DNA of 64,000 bases from Beijerinckiaceae bacterium (GTDB taxonomy: Bacteria > Pseudomonadota > Alphaproteobacteria > Rhizobiales > Beijerinckiaceae): positions 1 to 64,000 of the forward strand of contig CANGFT010000015.1 in assembly GCA_947453205.1 (NCBI GenBank). Direction: 5' to 3'. The position numbers were made by a program, and so were the translations under genes. The first letter of the stretch is position 1, and each line of letters opens with the position of its first letter. Under the pieces are notes generated by a model. It saw only the letters and a program-made list of their open reading frames with translations. It made no database searches and was not told where the DNA came from. Below, piece by piece: positions 7,984 to 16,777 of this stretch.

Positions 7984-8880
7984 ATGACCGACATCACCGA
8001 TCTCTTTCCCGGCTTCGCCTCCCACTGGCTCGACACGCAGGCCGGTCGCATCTTCGCGCGGGTGGGCGGCGAGGGGCCGCCGCTGGTCCTGCTGCATGGC
8101 TTTCCGCAGACCCACGCCATGTGGCATGCGGTGGCGCCCGCTCTGGCGGCGCGCTTCACCACGGTCGTCCTGGACATGCGGGGCTATGGCTGGTCCTCGG
8201 CGCCGCGGAGCGAAGGCGGCGCTGAATACGCCAAACGCCGGATGGGCGAGGATGTGGTCGCCGTCATGGGCCAGCTCGGCCATGTGCGCTTCGCCATCGC
8301 AGGCCATGACCGGGGCGCGCGCGTCGCCTATCGCCTCGCGCTCGACCATCCCGGCCATGTGGCGAAGCTCGCCCTGCTCGACATCATCCCCACGCTTTTC
8401 GTCTGGGAGAACATCCACAGCGGCGTGACCCCCGCCGCCCATTGGCGCTTTCTGTCCGAGCCCTTTCCGGCGCCGGAAACGCAGATCGGCCGGGATCCCG
8501 ACGCCTATTACGAAGGGCTTCTGGCGAAATGGAGCAAGGGGCAGAGCCTCTCCTGCTTCGACGCCCGCGCCATGGGCCATTATCGCGCAAGCTGGCGCGA
8601 CCCCTCGCGCATCCACGCCATGTGCGAGGATTATCGCGCGGGCGCCACGATCGATCTGGCGCAGGATCAGGCGGATGCGGCGGCGGGACGCGTCATCGCC
8701 TGCCCGACCCTCGTGGCGACCGGCGATTTCTATCTGACGAAGGGCGCAAAAGAGGCGCCGGTCGATGTCTGGCGGCGCAGCTTCGCGCCGCAGGCGCAGG
8801 GCGTGCTCATCGACAGCGGTCATTTTCTGGCGGAGGAGAATCCGCAGGCGACGGCCGAGGCCTTGCTGGGGTTCCTCTGA
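7984..8880 (+). CDS. Alpha/beta hydrolase with the fluoroacetate/haloacetate dehalogenase active site
   Basis: The 298-residue alpha/beta hydrolase matches the fluoroacetate dehalogenase family in length and in every active-site position. The nucleophile is Asp109 in GHDRGARVAYR with Arg110 and Arg113 for carboxylate binding. Asp133 (LLDI) and His280 (DSGHF) complete the triad. His153-Trp154, Tyr217 (CEDYRAG) and Trp183 would make the halide pocket. Such enzymes hydrolyse haloacetates to glycolate by SN2 attack through an ester intermediate. No signal peptide is present, so it is cytoplasmic. It stands alone, 149 bp after the importer. Related epoxide hydrolases usually lack the HW/Tyr halide set. 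Confidence 0.8.
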   Translation: MTDITDLFPGFASHWLDTQAGRIFARVGGEGPPLVLLHGFPQTHAMWHAVAPALAARFTTVVLDMRGYGWSSAPRSEGGAEYAKRRMGEDVVAVMGQLGHVRFAIAGHDRGARVAYRLALDHPGHVAKLALLDIIPTLFVWENIHSGVTPAAHWRFLSEPFPAPETQIGRDPDAYYEGLLAKWSKGQSLSCFDARAMGHYRASWRDPSRIHAMCEDYRAGATIDLAQDQADAAAGRVIACPTLVATGDFYLTKGAKEAPVDVWRRSFAPQAQGVLIDSGHFLAEENPQATAEALLGFL

Positions 8881-8889
8881 CCCCGCGCC

Positions 8890-9756
8890 CTATTTGAGGG
8901 CCGCCAGAATCGTCGTGTAATTGTGCCGCATCATCTGCGCATAGCTGCGCACATCGTCCCCCAGCACATCCGCATAGAGCTTGCCCGCGACCTTGACGCC
9001 CGTCTCCGATGCGATCTGGCGGGCGAGCTGCTGGGGCAGCGCATTCTCGAAGAAGACCGCCTTGATCCGCTGCTCGCGGATCTGCCTGATGATGGCCGCC
9101 ACATCGCGGGCGCTGGGTTCGGCGCTGCTGCTGACGCCCTGCGGCGCCAGAAACGCCACATCATAGGCCTCGCCGAAGTAATGGAAGGAATCATGGGAGG
9201 TGATGACCTTGCGCTGCGCCTTGGGGATCGCGGCGAAGGCCGCCTTGATCTCCTGATGCAGGGCGTCCAGCTCGCGCCCATAGGCGCTGGCGTTGCGGGC
9301 GTAATCAGAGGCGCCGGAAGGGTCCACCTTGCTGAGGGCCTCGCGGATGTTTTCGACATAGAGCTTCACATTCTCCACATCCTGCCAGGCATGGGGATCA
9401 ATGGCGCCGCGCTCCGAAAGGGCCTTGACGCCTCTGGAGGCGACGAGCCGCTCGCCCCTGTAATTGGCGGCCCTGACGAAGCGATCCGCCCAGGGCTCGA
9501 AGCCCAGCCCGTTGATGACGATGAGCTGCGCCTTCATCACCCGGCGCACGTCGCTGGGGGAGGGCTCGAAGTCATGGGGATCCTGACTCTGCGCCACAAT
9601 GGAGCGCACAGCGACACGCTCGCCACCGACCTGCCGCACGAGATCGACGATGATCGAGAAGCTGGCGAGCACATCCACTTTAGCCCCCTGCTGCGCATGT
9701 GCAGGCGCGAAGGGCGTGAGCAAGGAAGCGGCGAGGAAATGTCGGCGGGTGAGCAT
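8890..9756 (-). CDS. Zinc-type ABC transporter substrate-binding protein (ZnuA/TroA family)
   Basis: The 288-residue periplasmic binding protein begins MLTRRHFLAASLL, an export signal cleaved near AHA (residue 21). Likely ligands are His61 (DPHDF), His122 (DPHAW), His188 (SHDSF) and Asp263 (YADVLGD). Histidine at the third position is typical of zinc-binding members; manganese-specific ones have glutamate there. The His-rich loop of enterobacterial ZnuA is absent. The permease and ATPase genes are not adjacent, so this is an orphan binding protein. A near-perfect AT-rich palindrome 25 bases upstream of the start looks like a Zur operator. Confidence 0.87.
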   Translation of the reverse strand: MLTRRHFLAASLLTPFAPAHAQQGAKVDVLASFSIIVDLVRQVGGERVAVRSIVAQSQDPHDFEPSPSDVRRVMKAQLIVINGLGFEPWADRFVRAANYRGERLVASRGVKALSERGAIDPHAWQDVENVKLYVENIREALSKVDPSGASDYARNASAYGRELDALHQEIKAAFAAIPKAQRKVITSHDSFHYFGEAYDVAFLAPQGVSSSAEPSARDVAAIIRQIREQRIKAVFFENALPQQLARQIASETGVKVAGKLYADVLGDDVRSYAQMMRHNYTTILAALK

Positions 9757-9781
9757 GGCGGGGCCTGAGCGGGGAGCGAAG

Positions 9782-9807
9782 TTGTGTAATGTTATAATAT
9801 TACACAA
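9782..9807. promoter_or_regulatory. 26-bp Zur-like operator palindrome
   Basis: Arms TTGTGTAAT (9782-9790) and ATTACACAA (9799-9807) flank GTTATAAT. The whole 26-mer is self-complementary apart from one G/T pair. AT-rich palindromes built around GTTATAATATAAC are the known style of Zur boxes, and this one lies in an otherwise GC-rich region just ahead of the znuA-like gene. Zinc-dependent repression is inferred. Confidence 0.75.
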
Positions 9808-9827
9808 AGAGGTCAACATCGTTTCCC

Positions 9828-10289
9828 CTACCGCCTCTCCCGGAAAAACCCCCGCAACAGCTCCGCCGCCTCGCTCTCCCGCAGGCCGCCATAGACCTCC
9901 GGGGCGTGGTGGCAGGTCGCTTGCGTGAAGAAGCGGGGGCCATGGTCGAGGGCGCCGCCCTTGGGGTCGGGGGCGCCGTAGTAGACCCGGCGCAGGCGGG
10001 CGAAGGAGATGGCGCCCGCGCACATGGCGCAGGGCTCGAGGGTCACATAGAGGTCGCAGCCCACCAGCCGCTCGCTGCCCAGCGCCGCGCAGGCGGCGCG
10101 GATGGCGAGCACCTCGGCATGGGCCGTGGGGTCGCGGTCGGCGAGCGTCCGGTTGCCTGCGGCGGCGATCACCGCGCCGTCGCGCGCCACCACCGCTCCC
10201 ACCGGCACCTCCCCGCGCGCCCCCGCCAGCCTCGCCTCCTCGAAGGCGCGGGTCAGGGGATCGGGCGCGATTGCATCCTTTGATGACAT
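9828..10289 (-). CDS. tadA: tRNA-specific adenosine-34 deaminase
   Basis: The 153-residue product has the deaminase zinc site: His57 and catalytic Glu59 in TAHAEVLAIR, then Cys87 and Cys90 in LEPCAMC. The substrate loop GDRDPTAH-like and the C-terminal FFRERR are also in family style. It converts A34 to inosine in tRNA-Arg(ACG). The start at 10289 (MSSKDAIAPD) gives the usual length; a longer open frame upstream would run into the divergent pseudouridine synthase promoter. It is divergent from that gene with 50 bp between the starts. The two genes together form an RNA-modification neighbourhood with rsmD. Confidence 0.93.
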   Translation of the reverse strand: MSSKDAIAPDPLTRAFEEARLAGARGEVPVGAVVARDGAVIAAAGNRTLADRDPTAHAEVLAIRAACAALGSERLVGCDLYVTLEPCAMCAGAISFARLRRVYYGAPDPKGGALDHGPRFFTQATCHHAPEVYGGLRESEAAELLRGFFRERR

Positions 10290-10339
10290 GAAACGATATT
10301 CCTGCTCCCCCTCGGGGCGCCCCTCTGCTATCAGGACGC

Positions 10340-12400
10340 ATGAACGACAAACGCGACAACGACAAGAGCCGTCCCCGCAAACCCGGCGGACGCCCCCCTG
10401 CCCGCAGCTTCGGCGACAAGCCACGCTCCAGCGGCGCCTACGATCCTCTGGGCCAGGAGCGCAGCCGCCCCGTCTGGGACGACGGCGAGCGCCGCGTGAT
10501 GCGCGACGGCCTGCCCCCCGAAAAAGAGGGCGAGGCCGGGGCGCGCAAGCCCTATGGGGAACGCAAGAGCTTCGGCGACCGCAAAACCTTCGGAGAACGC
10601 AAGAGCTTCGGAGAAGGCAAGTCCTTCGGCGACAGGAAACCCCATGGGGAGGGCAAGCCTTTCGGCGAGCGCAAAAGCTTCGCCGACCGCAAGGAGGGCT
10701 CGCGCGGCGACGCCCCGCAGCGCCGCAAGCCCAATTTCAGCAAGAACAAGCCCGGCGCCACCAATGTGCGCACGGTCGAGCGCGCCGAGGGCGAGGAGCG
10801 CATCGCCAAGGTCATGGCCCGCGTCGGCCTGTGCTCGCGCCGCGACGCCGAGGCATGGATCGCGGCGGGCCGCGTCGCGGTGAATGGCGTGGTCATCGCC
10901 AGCGCCGCCCTCAATGTAGGCCCCAATGACAAGGTTGTCGTCGATGGCGCGCCCATGCCCCATCGCGAACGCACGCGCCTCTGGCTCTTCCACAAGCCGC
11001 GCGGCCTCGTCACCACGGTCAATGACCCAGAGGGCCGGCCCACCATTTTCGACGTGCTGCCCAAGACCCTGCCGCGCGTCGTGACCGTGGGGCGGCTCGA
11101 CATCAACACCGAGGGCCTGCTGCTCCTCACCAACGATGGCGGCCTCGCGCGCCTGCTCGAACTGCCCGCCACCGGCTGGCTGCGGCGCTACCGCGTGCGC
11201 GCCCATGGCGAGACCGATCAGGCCCAGCTCGACGCGCTGCGCGCAGGCGTCACCGTCGATGGCGTGGACTATGCGGGCATCGAGGCGACGCTCGACCGGG
11301 CGCAGGGCGCCAACACCTGGCTGACCCTTGGCCTGCGCGAGGGCAAGAACCGCGAAGTCAAGCGCGTGCTCGAGAATATCGGGCTCGAGGTCAACCGGCT
11401 CATCCGCCTCTCCTTTGGCCCCTTCCAGCTCGGCGAACTGGCGGAAGGCGAGATCGAGGAGATCAAGACCCGCATCCTGAAGGACCAGCTCGGCGAGGCG
11501 CTGGCCGCCGAGGCCAGCGTCGATTTCGAGGCGCCCATCTTCGATTATGTGATCGAGGAGCCCCCGGCGCGCGCCCCCGCAAGGGGCCGCGACAGGGAGG
11601 CCCCGCGCGAACGAAGCGACCGTGGCGAGCGGCGCCCGCGCATGGATTCGGGAGAGCGGCGCGCCTTCACGCCCCGCGAACCGGAACCCGAGCGCAAACA
11701 GCTCGGCCGCCCCAAGCCCGGCGCGCGCATGCATGTCTCGGCTCTGCGCGAGACAGGGCGCGATGAGGCGCGCACTGGCCCGCGCAAGCGCGTGGAGCGG
11801 CAGGAGACCGCCGACCGCAAGGGCCGCGCCGTGCGGGTCGAGCGGGTCGTCGCCGCCAACCCCAAAGAGGCCGTCTTCAACCCCGAGGCCGACGCCACCC
11901 GCAACGGCCGCCGCTTCGCCGCCGAGCGCAATCCGCGCCCCGAGGGCCAGCGCAGCTTCAAGCCGCGCGAGGAGCGTGGCGGCGCAGGCGGCGACAAGCC
12001 CTTCCGCAAGCCGCGCGCCGAGGGCGAGCGCAGCTTCAAGCCCCGTGAAGAGCGTGGCGGCGCAGACGGCGACAAGCCCTTCCGCAAGCCGCGCGCCGAG
12101 GGCGAGCGCAGCTTCAAGCCCCGTGAGAAGCGCGGCGGCGCAGGCGGCGACAAGCCCTTCCGCAAGCCGCGCGCCGAGGGCGAGCGCAGCTTCAAGCCTC
12201 GTGAGGAGCGCGGCGGCGCAGGCGGCGACAAGCCCTTCCGCAAGCCCGGCGGCGCTGGAGGCCGTCCCGGCGGGCGTCCCACAGGCGGAAAACCTGGCGG
12301 TCGGCCAGGCGGCGGCGGTCGGCCAGGCGGACGTCCAGGCTCCGGCGGACGTCCAGGCGCCGGCGGCGACAAGCCGCGCGGTCCGCGCCGGGAGCGCTGA
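10340..12400 (+). CDS. rluB: RluB/RsuA-family pseudouridine synthase with long repetitive basic tails
   Basis: The catalytic core (about residues 150-400) has an S4 RNA-binding domain ([19 protein letters not shown]) and a pseudouridine synthase domain with the active Asp in [17 protein letters not shown]. It probably modifies 23S rRNA near U2605. At 686 residues it is more than twice the usual size. The N-terminal extension has eight six-residue units of the KSFGER type (residues 70-117). The C-terminal tail has four near-identical 26-residue units rich in Arg, Lys and Gly (about residues 533-636) and then Gly/Arg/Pro repeats. AGGA precedes the ATG. rsmD follows after six bases. Confidence 0.88.
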   Translation: MNDKRDNDKSRPRKPGGRPPARSFGDKPRSSGAYDPLGQERSRPVWDDGERRVMRDGLPPEKEGEAGARKPYGERKSFGDRKTFGERKSFGEGKSFGDRKPHGEGKPFGERKSFADRKEGSRGDAPQRRKPNFSKNKPGATNVRTVERAEGEERIAKVMARVGLCSRRDAEAWIAAGRVAVNGVVIASAALNVGPNDKVVVDGAPMPHRERTRLWLFHKPRGLVTTVNDPEGRPTIFDVLPKTLPRVVTVGRLDINTEGLLLLTNDGGLARLLELPATGWLRRYRVRAHGETDQAQLDALRAGVTVDGVDYAGIEATLDRAQGANTWLTLGLREGKNREVKRVLENIGLEVNRLIRLSFGPFQLGELAEGEIEEIKTRILKDQLGEALAAEASVDFEAPIFDYVIEEPPARAPARGRDREAPRERSDRGERRPRMDSGERRAFTPREPEPERKQLGRPKPGARMHVSALRETGRDEARTGPRKRVERQETADRKGRAVRVERVVAANPKEAVFNPEADATRNGRRFAAERNPRPEGQRSFKPREERGGAGGDKPFRKPRAEGERSFKPREERGGADGDKPFRKPRAEGERSFKPREKRGGAGGDKPFRKPRAEGERSFKPREERGGAGGDKPFRKPGGAGGRPGGRPTGGKPGGRPGGGGRPGGRPGSGGRPGAGGDKPRGPRRER
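10547..10690 (+). repeat. 18-bp tandem repeat (eight units) in the 5' part of rluB
   Basis: Eight in-frame units encode six-residue motifs such as [12 protein letters not shown] and KTFGER. The units differ from each other mostly at two codons, which points to older expansion with drift. Confidence 0.85.
11936..12247 (+). repeat. 78-bp tandem repeat (four units) in the 3' part of rluB
   Basis: Units at 11936-12013, 12014-12091, 12092-12169 and 12170-12247 encode a 26-residue module containing [13 protein letters not shown] and GGDKPFRKP. The last three are nearly identical at the DNA level, indicating recent expansion and possible copy-number variation between strains. Confidence 0.9.
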
Positions 12401-12406
12401 GGCGCC

Positions 12407-12976
12407 ATGCGGATCGTCGGGGGGGAGATGCGCGGGCGCAATCTGATCGCGCCGACCGGGCCTGAGGTCCGACCGACGTCAGACCGGCTGCGCGAGGCGA
12501 TCTTCAACGTGCTGGCCCATGCCTATGATGACGCCTGCGACGGCGCCCGCGTGCTCGATCTCTTCGCGGGCACGGGCGCGCTCGGCATAGAGGCCCTGTC
12601 GCGAGGCGCGACATTCACCCTTTTCGTCGACGACTCGACCGAAGGACGCGCCCTCGTGCGGGGCAATGTGGATGCGCTGGGGCTCGGCGGCGTCTCCAAA
12701 ATCTTCCGCCGCGACGCGACCAGGCTCGGCGCCATGCCCCCGCAGGAGCCCTATGGGCTCGCCTTCCTTGACCCGCCCTACGGCAAGCGCCTCGCCGAAC
12801 CCTGCCTCATGAGCCTGCGCGACGGCGGCTGGCTGGCGCAGGGCGCGCTCTGCGTGGTGGAGGAAAGCGCCGAGGCCGCCTTTGAGGCGCCCGAGGGTTT
12901 TGACGAACTCGAGCGGCGGGTCTATGGCGGCACGCAGGTGGTGTTTTTAAGGGCGGGCGATCAGCCCCCTCTCTGA
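12407..12976 (+). CDS. rsmD: 16S rRNA (guanine-966 N2)-methyltransferase
   Basis: The 189-residue Rossmann methyltransferase begins MRIVGGEMRGR, the conserved RsmD start. It has RPTSDRLREAIFN near residue 22, the SAM-binding loop VLDLFAGTGALGIEALSRGA and the catalytic motif FLDPPYGKRL. It methylates G966 of 16S rRNA during 30S assembly. The gene starts six bases after the pseudouridine synthase stop and is probably cotranscribed with it, a pairing that is common in alphaproteobacteria. Confidence 0.95.
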   Translation: MRIVGGEMRGRNLIAPTGPEVRPTSDRLREAIFNVLAHAYDDACDGARVLDLFAGTGALGIEALSRGATFTLFVDDSTEGRALVRGNVDALGLGGVSKIFRRDATRLGAMPPQEPYGLAFLDPPYGKRLAEPCLMSLRDGGWLAQGALCVVEESAEAAFEAPEGFDELERRVYGGTQVVFLRAGDQPPL

Positions 12977-13050
12977 AGCTCGCACGCAAGGCCGACGAAT
13001 CCCTTCGTTCTGAGATCGGACTGGGCGCGGCGGGACGCCTGAGCCGCAGA

Positions 13051-14160
13051 TCACCCCCCGCGCGCGATCTTGACGCCGGGCCAGGACTTGGGCGTCACGC
13101 GGTTGAATTGCTTCGGCAGCTGCAGGCTCACGCCAAGCTTCTCCGCGGCGTGCCAGCCCCAGCGGGGATCGTCGAGGAAGGCGCGGGCCAGGGCGACCTG
13201 ATCGACGCCGCGCTCGGCCACGATCTCCTCGGCCTGTCTGGCGTCCGCGATGAAGCCTGCGGTGCGCGTCACGATCCCGGCTTCCGCCCGCACTTTGGCG
13301 GCGTTGGGCACGTTGAAGCCGGGCCCGCTCGCCGGGCGCCCGCCGTTGATGATGTTGCCGGAGCTCACGCAGACATAATCGAGCCCGCGCGCCTTGAAGC
13401 CGCGCGCCATCTCCACCGCGTCATCCGCCGTGAGCCCGTCTTCCAGATAATCCGTGCCGGTGATGCGCGCGCCAAGCGCCATATGGGCGGGCGTCGCGGC
13501 GCGCACGGCTTCGGCCACCGCATAGGCGAAGCGGAGGCGCTTCGAGGCGTCCCCGCCCCATGCGTCCGTGCGCTTGTTGGAGACGGGGCTGTGGAACTGG
13601 TGGATCAGATAGCCATGTGCCGCATGCAGCTCGATCATGTCGAAGCCGATGCGCGCCGCGCGCGCCGCCGCCTGCGCATAGGCCTCGATGGCGCGCGCGA
13701 TCTCCTCCTCGCTCATCTCCTGCGGCACATGCCAATCCGGCGCATAGGGGATGGCCGAGGGGGCGCAGGTGGTCCATGCGCCCTCATGGGCCTTGAGCGG
13801 CCCGCCGCCGTCCCAGTTCTTGTGGGTCGAGCCCTTGCGGCCGGCGTGGCAGAGCTGGATCGAGAATTTGGTGTCCGCCATGGCGACGGAGCGCGCGGCC
13901 TGCAGCGCGCGGGCCAGCGCATATTCGCATTCGTCGGAATAGAGGCCGAGGCAGCCATGGGAGATGCGTCCCTCCCGCAGCACGCCGGTCGCCTCCATGG
14001 TCACCACGCCCGCGCCCGACATGGCGTAGCTCATGAGCTGGTGCAGATGCCAGTCGCTGGCGCAGCCGTCATTGGCTGAATACTGGCACATGGGCGCGAT
14101 GGCGATGCGGTTGGGCGCGCGCACCGGGCCGATGTCGAGGGGTGAGAACAGAACGGACAT
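13051..14160 (-). CDS. Old yellow enzyme, NADH:flavin oxidoreductase (YqjM/XenA class)
   Basis: The 369-residue FMN-dependent TIM barrel carries Cys25 in APMCQYSA, the marker of the thermophilic-like/YqjM class, and the substrate-binding pair in ELHAAHGYLIHQFHSP. The segment SPVSNKRTD and the C-terminal phosphate-binding ALARAFLDDPRWGW are also present. Such enzymes reduce activated C=C bonds of enones, maleimides and nitro compounds using NAD(P)H. The gene is divergent from the lhr-type helicase with 92 bp between them. The physiological substrate is unknown. Confidence 0.9.
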   Translation of the reverse strand: MSVLFSPLDIGPVRAPNRIAIAPMCQYSANDGCASDWHLHQLMSYAMSGAGVVTMEATGVLREGRISHGCLGLYSDECEYALARALQAARSVAMADTKFSIQLCHAGRKGSTHKNWDGGGPLKAHEGAWTTCAPSAIPYAPDWHVPQEMSEEEIARAIEAYAQAAARAARIGFDMIELHAAHGYLIHQFHSPVSNKRTDAWGGDASKRLRFAYAVAEAVRAATPAHMALGARITGTDYLEDGLTADDAVEMARGFKARGLDYVCVSSGNIINGGRPASGPGFNVPNAAKVRAEAGIVTRTAGFIADARQAEEIVAERGVDQVALARAFLDDPRWGWHAAEKLGVSLQLPKQFNRVTPKSWPGVKIARGG

Positions 14161-14252
14161 GAAAGCCTCCCTTTTGGCCTGAAGCTAGCCTGTTTGCGCG
14201 CGAAGCAAAAGGGCGGCTGGCGCGGGCGGCCCTCGCGATTTACGATGCCGCC

Positions 14253-16766
14253 GTGACGCGCGCCCCCAACAGCCTGCCCGATCCTTTCCGCTCCTGGTTC
14301 GCCGCGCGCGGCTGGCGCCCGCGCGCGCACCAGCTCGCGCTGCTCAAACTGGCGCAAAAGGGCGAAAGCGCGCTTCTGGTGGCGCCGACGGGCGCGGGCA
14401 AGACGCTGGCGGGCTTCCTGCCGAGCCTCATCGACCTTGCGGGGCGCGATGACGCGCGCGGCGAGGGGCTGCATACGCTCTATATTTCGCCGCTGAAGGC
14501 GCTTGCGGTCGATGTCGCGCGCAACCTCGAAACGCCCGTGCGCGACATGGGGCTTGGCCTGCGGGTCGAGACCCGCACCGGCGACACATCGCCCTCCAAA
14601 CGCCAGCGCCAGCGGCGCGATCCCCCGCAGATCCTGCTCACCACGCCCGAACAGCTCGCGCTCCTGCTCGCCAGCGCCGATGCGGAGCGCCTCTTTGCGA
14701 CCGTGCAGCGCGTGGTGCTCGATGAATTGCATGCGGTCGTCGCCTCCAAACGCGGGGACATGCTGGCGCTCGGCCTCGCGCGCCTGCGCAAGCTCGCGCC
14801 GCAGATGACCATGGTGGGCCTCTCCGCCACGGTGCGCGATCTCGACGAACTGCGCCGCTGGCTGGCGCCCCAGCGCGGGGCCCGCGAAATGGCGGAGCTG
14901 GTGGTGGCCGCGCCCGGCGCCCCGCCCGCCATCGCCATGCTCGACACGCGCGAGCGCCTGCCATGGTCGGGACATGGCGCGAGCCACGCCATCGGCGAAA
15001 TCTACGAGCGCATCAAGGCGGCGCGCATGACGCTGGTCTTCGTGAACACGCGCGCGCAGGCCGAGGCGACCTTCCAGCAGCTCTGGCATGTGAATGAGGA
15101 CGCGCTGCCCATCGCCCTCCATCACGGATCGCTGGACGCTGGCCAGCGGCGCCGGGTGGAGGAGGCCATGGCGGCGGGCCGCTTGAAGGCGGTGGTCTGC
15201 ACCTCGACGCTGGATCTCGGCGTCGACTGGGGCGATGTCGATCTCGTCATCAACATCGGCGCGCCCAAGGGCGCGAGCCGCCTGCTGCAGCGCATCGGCC
15301 GCGCCAACCATCGGCTGGATGAATCCTCGCAGGCCCTTCTCGTGCCCGCCAATCGTTTTGAAGCGCTCGAATGCACGGCGGCCATCGAGGCCGCGGCCGA
15401 GGGCGCGCAGGATACGCCGCCCGCGCGCACCGGATCGCTCGACGTTCTCTGCCAGCATGTTCTGGGCATGGCCTGCGCCGCGCCCTTTCTAAGCGATGAG
15501 CTCTATGAAGAGATCACCTGCGCCGAGCCCTATGCGCGCCTGGCGCGGGAAGATTTCGACGACGCCGTGACCTTCGTCGCCACCGGCGGCTATGCGCTGC
15601 AGAGCTATGACCGCTTCGCCAAGATCAGGCGCTTGCAGGATGGGCGCTGGCGCATCGCCAACGCGAAGATCGCGCAGTCCTACCGCATGAATGTCGGGGC
15701 CATCGTCGAATCCGACATGCTCAAGGTGCGTCTTGTGCGCGGCGCGCCGAAGCCTGCGGGCGGCGCCGCGCCCTATACGGGGCGCGTGACGCGGGGCGGG
15801 CGCGTGCTTGGCGAGATCGAAGAGTATTTTCTGGAGACGCTTGCGCCCGGCGACACCTTTTTATTCGGGGGCGAGGTGCTGGCGCTGCAAGGCATCGTCG
15901 AGAACGAGGCGCATGTCTCGCGCGCCCGTTCCGATACGCCCAAGGTGCCCTCCTATGCGGGCGGCAAGTTTCCGCTCTCGACCTATCTCGCCGCGCGCGT
16001 GCGCAAATTGCTGGCCTCGCCCGAGGCCTGGGGCGCCTTGCCCGAGCAAGTTGCGGACTGGCTCAGGCTGCAAAAGGAAAAATCGCTTCTGCCGCCGCCG
16101 GGCGAACTGCTGGTCGAGACCTTTGCGCGGGGCGGGCGCCATTATCTCGTCGCCTATCCCTTCGAGGGGCGCCTGGCGCATCAAACCCTCGGCATGTTGC
16201 TGACGCGGCGCATGGAGCGCATGGGCCTCAAGCCCCTAGGCTTCGTGGCGAGCGAATATGCGCTGGCGGTCTGGAGCCTTGGAGATGTGGGGACGCGCGC
16301 GCAAAAGGCGCTGTTCTCCATGGGCGATCTCTTCGCGCAGGACATGCTGGGCGACGATCTCGAGGAATGGCTGCAGGAATCGGCGCTGATGAAGCGCACC
16401 TTCCGCACCTGCGCGATCATCTCGGGCCTCATCGAGCGGCGCTTTCCCGGCAAGCAGAAGACGGGGCGGCAGGTCACCATCTCCACCGACCTCGTCTATG
16501 ACGTGTTGCGCCGCCATCAGCCCGACCACATCCTGCTGCGCGCCGCGCGCGACGACGCCATGACCGGCCTGCTGGATCTTGAACGCCTCGCGCAGATGCT
16601 CGCGCGGGTGCAGGGGCGCATCATCCACAAGCATCTCGAGCGCATCTCGCCTCTTGCGGTTCCCATCATGCTGGAAATCGGCCGTGAGCCGGTTTATGGC
16701 GAGGCCCAGGATGACATCCTCGCCCAGGCGGCGGGACTGCTCGTGGATGAAGCGATGGGCGGCTGA
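14253..16766 (+). CDS. Lhr-type DEXH helicase of the ligase-associated DNA damage response
   Basis: The 837-residue superfamily 2 helicase has Walker A APTGAGKT (residues 44-51), DEXH box LDELHAVVASKRGD near 157, motif III GLSAT, and motif VI LLQRIGRANHR, followed by a winged-helix and Lhr-core region. Lhr-core proteins are 3'-to-5' translocases; this lineage is encoded with a phosphoesterase, exonuclease and ligase, as here. The start is GTG at 14253: the ATG just upstream is out of frame and stops at once. The phosphoesterase gene follows after 11 bases. Confidence 0.9.
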   Translation: MTRAPNSLPDPFRSWFAARGWRPRAHQLALLKLAQKGESALLVAPTGAGKTLAGFLPSLIDLAGRDDARGEGLHTLYISPLKALAVDVARNLETPVRDMGLGLRVETRTGDTSPSKRQRQRRDPPQILLTTPEQLALLLASADAERLFATVQRVVLDELHAVVASKRGDMLALGLARLRKLAPQMTMVGLSATVRDLDELRRWLAPQRGAREMAELVVAAPGAPPAIAMLDTRERLPWSGHGASHAIGEIYERIKAARMTLVFVNTRAQAEATFQQLWHVNEDALPIALHHGSLDAGQRRRVEEAMAAGRLKAVVCTSTLDLGVDWGDVDLVINIGAPKGASRLLQRIGRANHRLDESSQALLVPANRFEALECTAAIEAAAEGAQDTPPARTGSLDVLCQHVLGMACAAPFLSDELYEEITCAEPYARLAREDFDDAVTFVATGGYALQSYDRFAKIRRLQDGRWRIANAKIAQSYRMNVGAIVESDMLKVRLVRGAPKPAGGAAPYTGRVTRGGRVLGEIEEYFLETLAPGDTFLFGGEVLALQGIVENEAHVSRARSDTPKVPSYAGGKFPLSTYLAARVRKLLASPEAWGALPEQVADWLRLQKEKSLLPPPGELLVETFARGGRHYLVAYPFEGRLAHQTLGMLLTRRMERMGLKPLGFVASEYALAVWSLGDVGTRAQKALFSMGDLFAQDMLGDDLEEWLQESALMKRTFRTCAIISGLIERRFPGKQKTGRQVTISTDLVYDVLRRHQPDHILLRAARDDAMTGLLDLERLAQMLARVQGRIIHKHLERISPLAVPIMLEIGREPVYGEAQDDILAQAAGLLVDEAMGG

Positions 16767-16777
16767 CAGGTGAGCTT

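Noticed and set aside
11936..12247. Regular 78-bp spacing considered as a CRISPR-like array
   Set aside because: Whole units are near-identical with no unique spacers, and they are in frame in a real gene.
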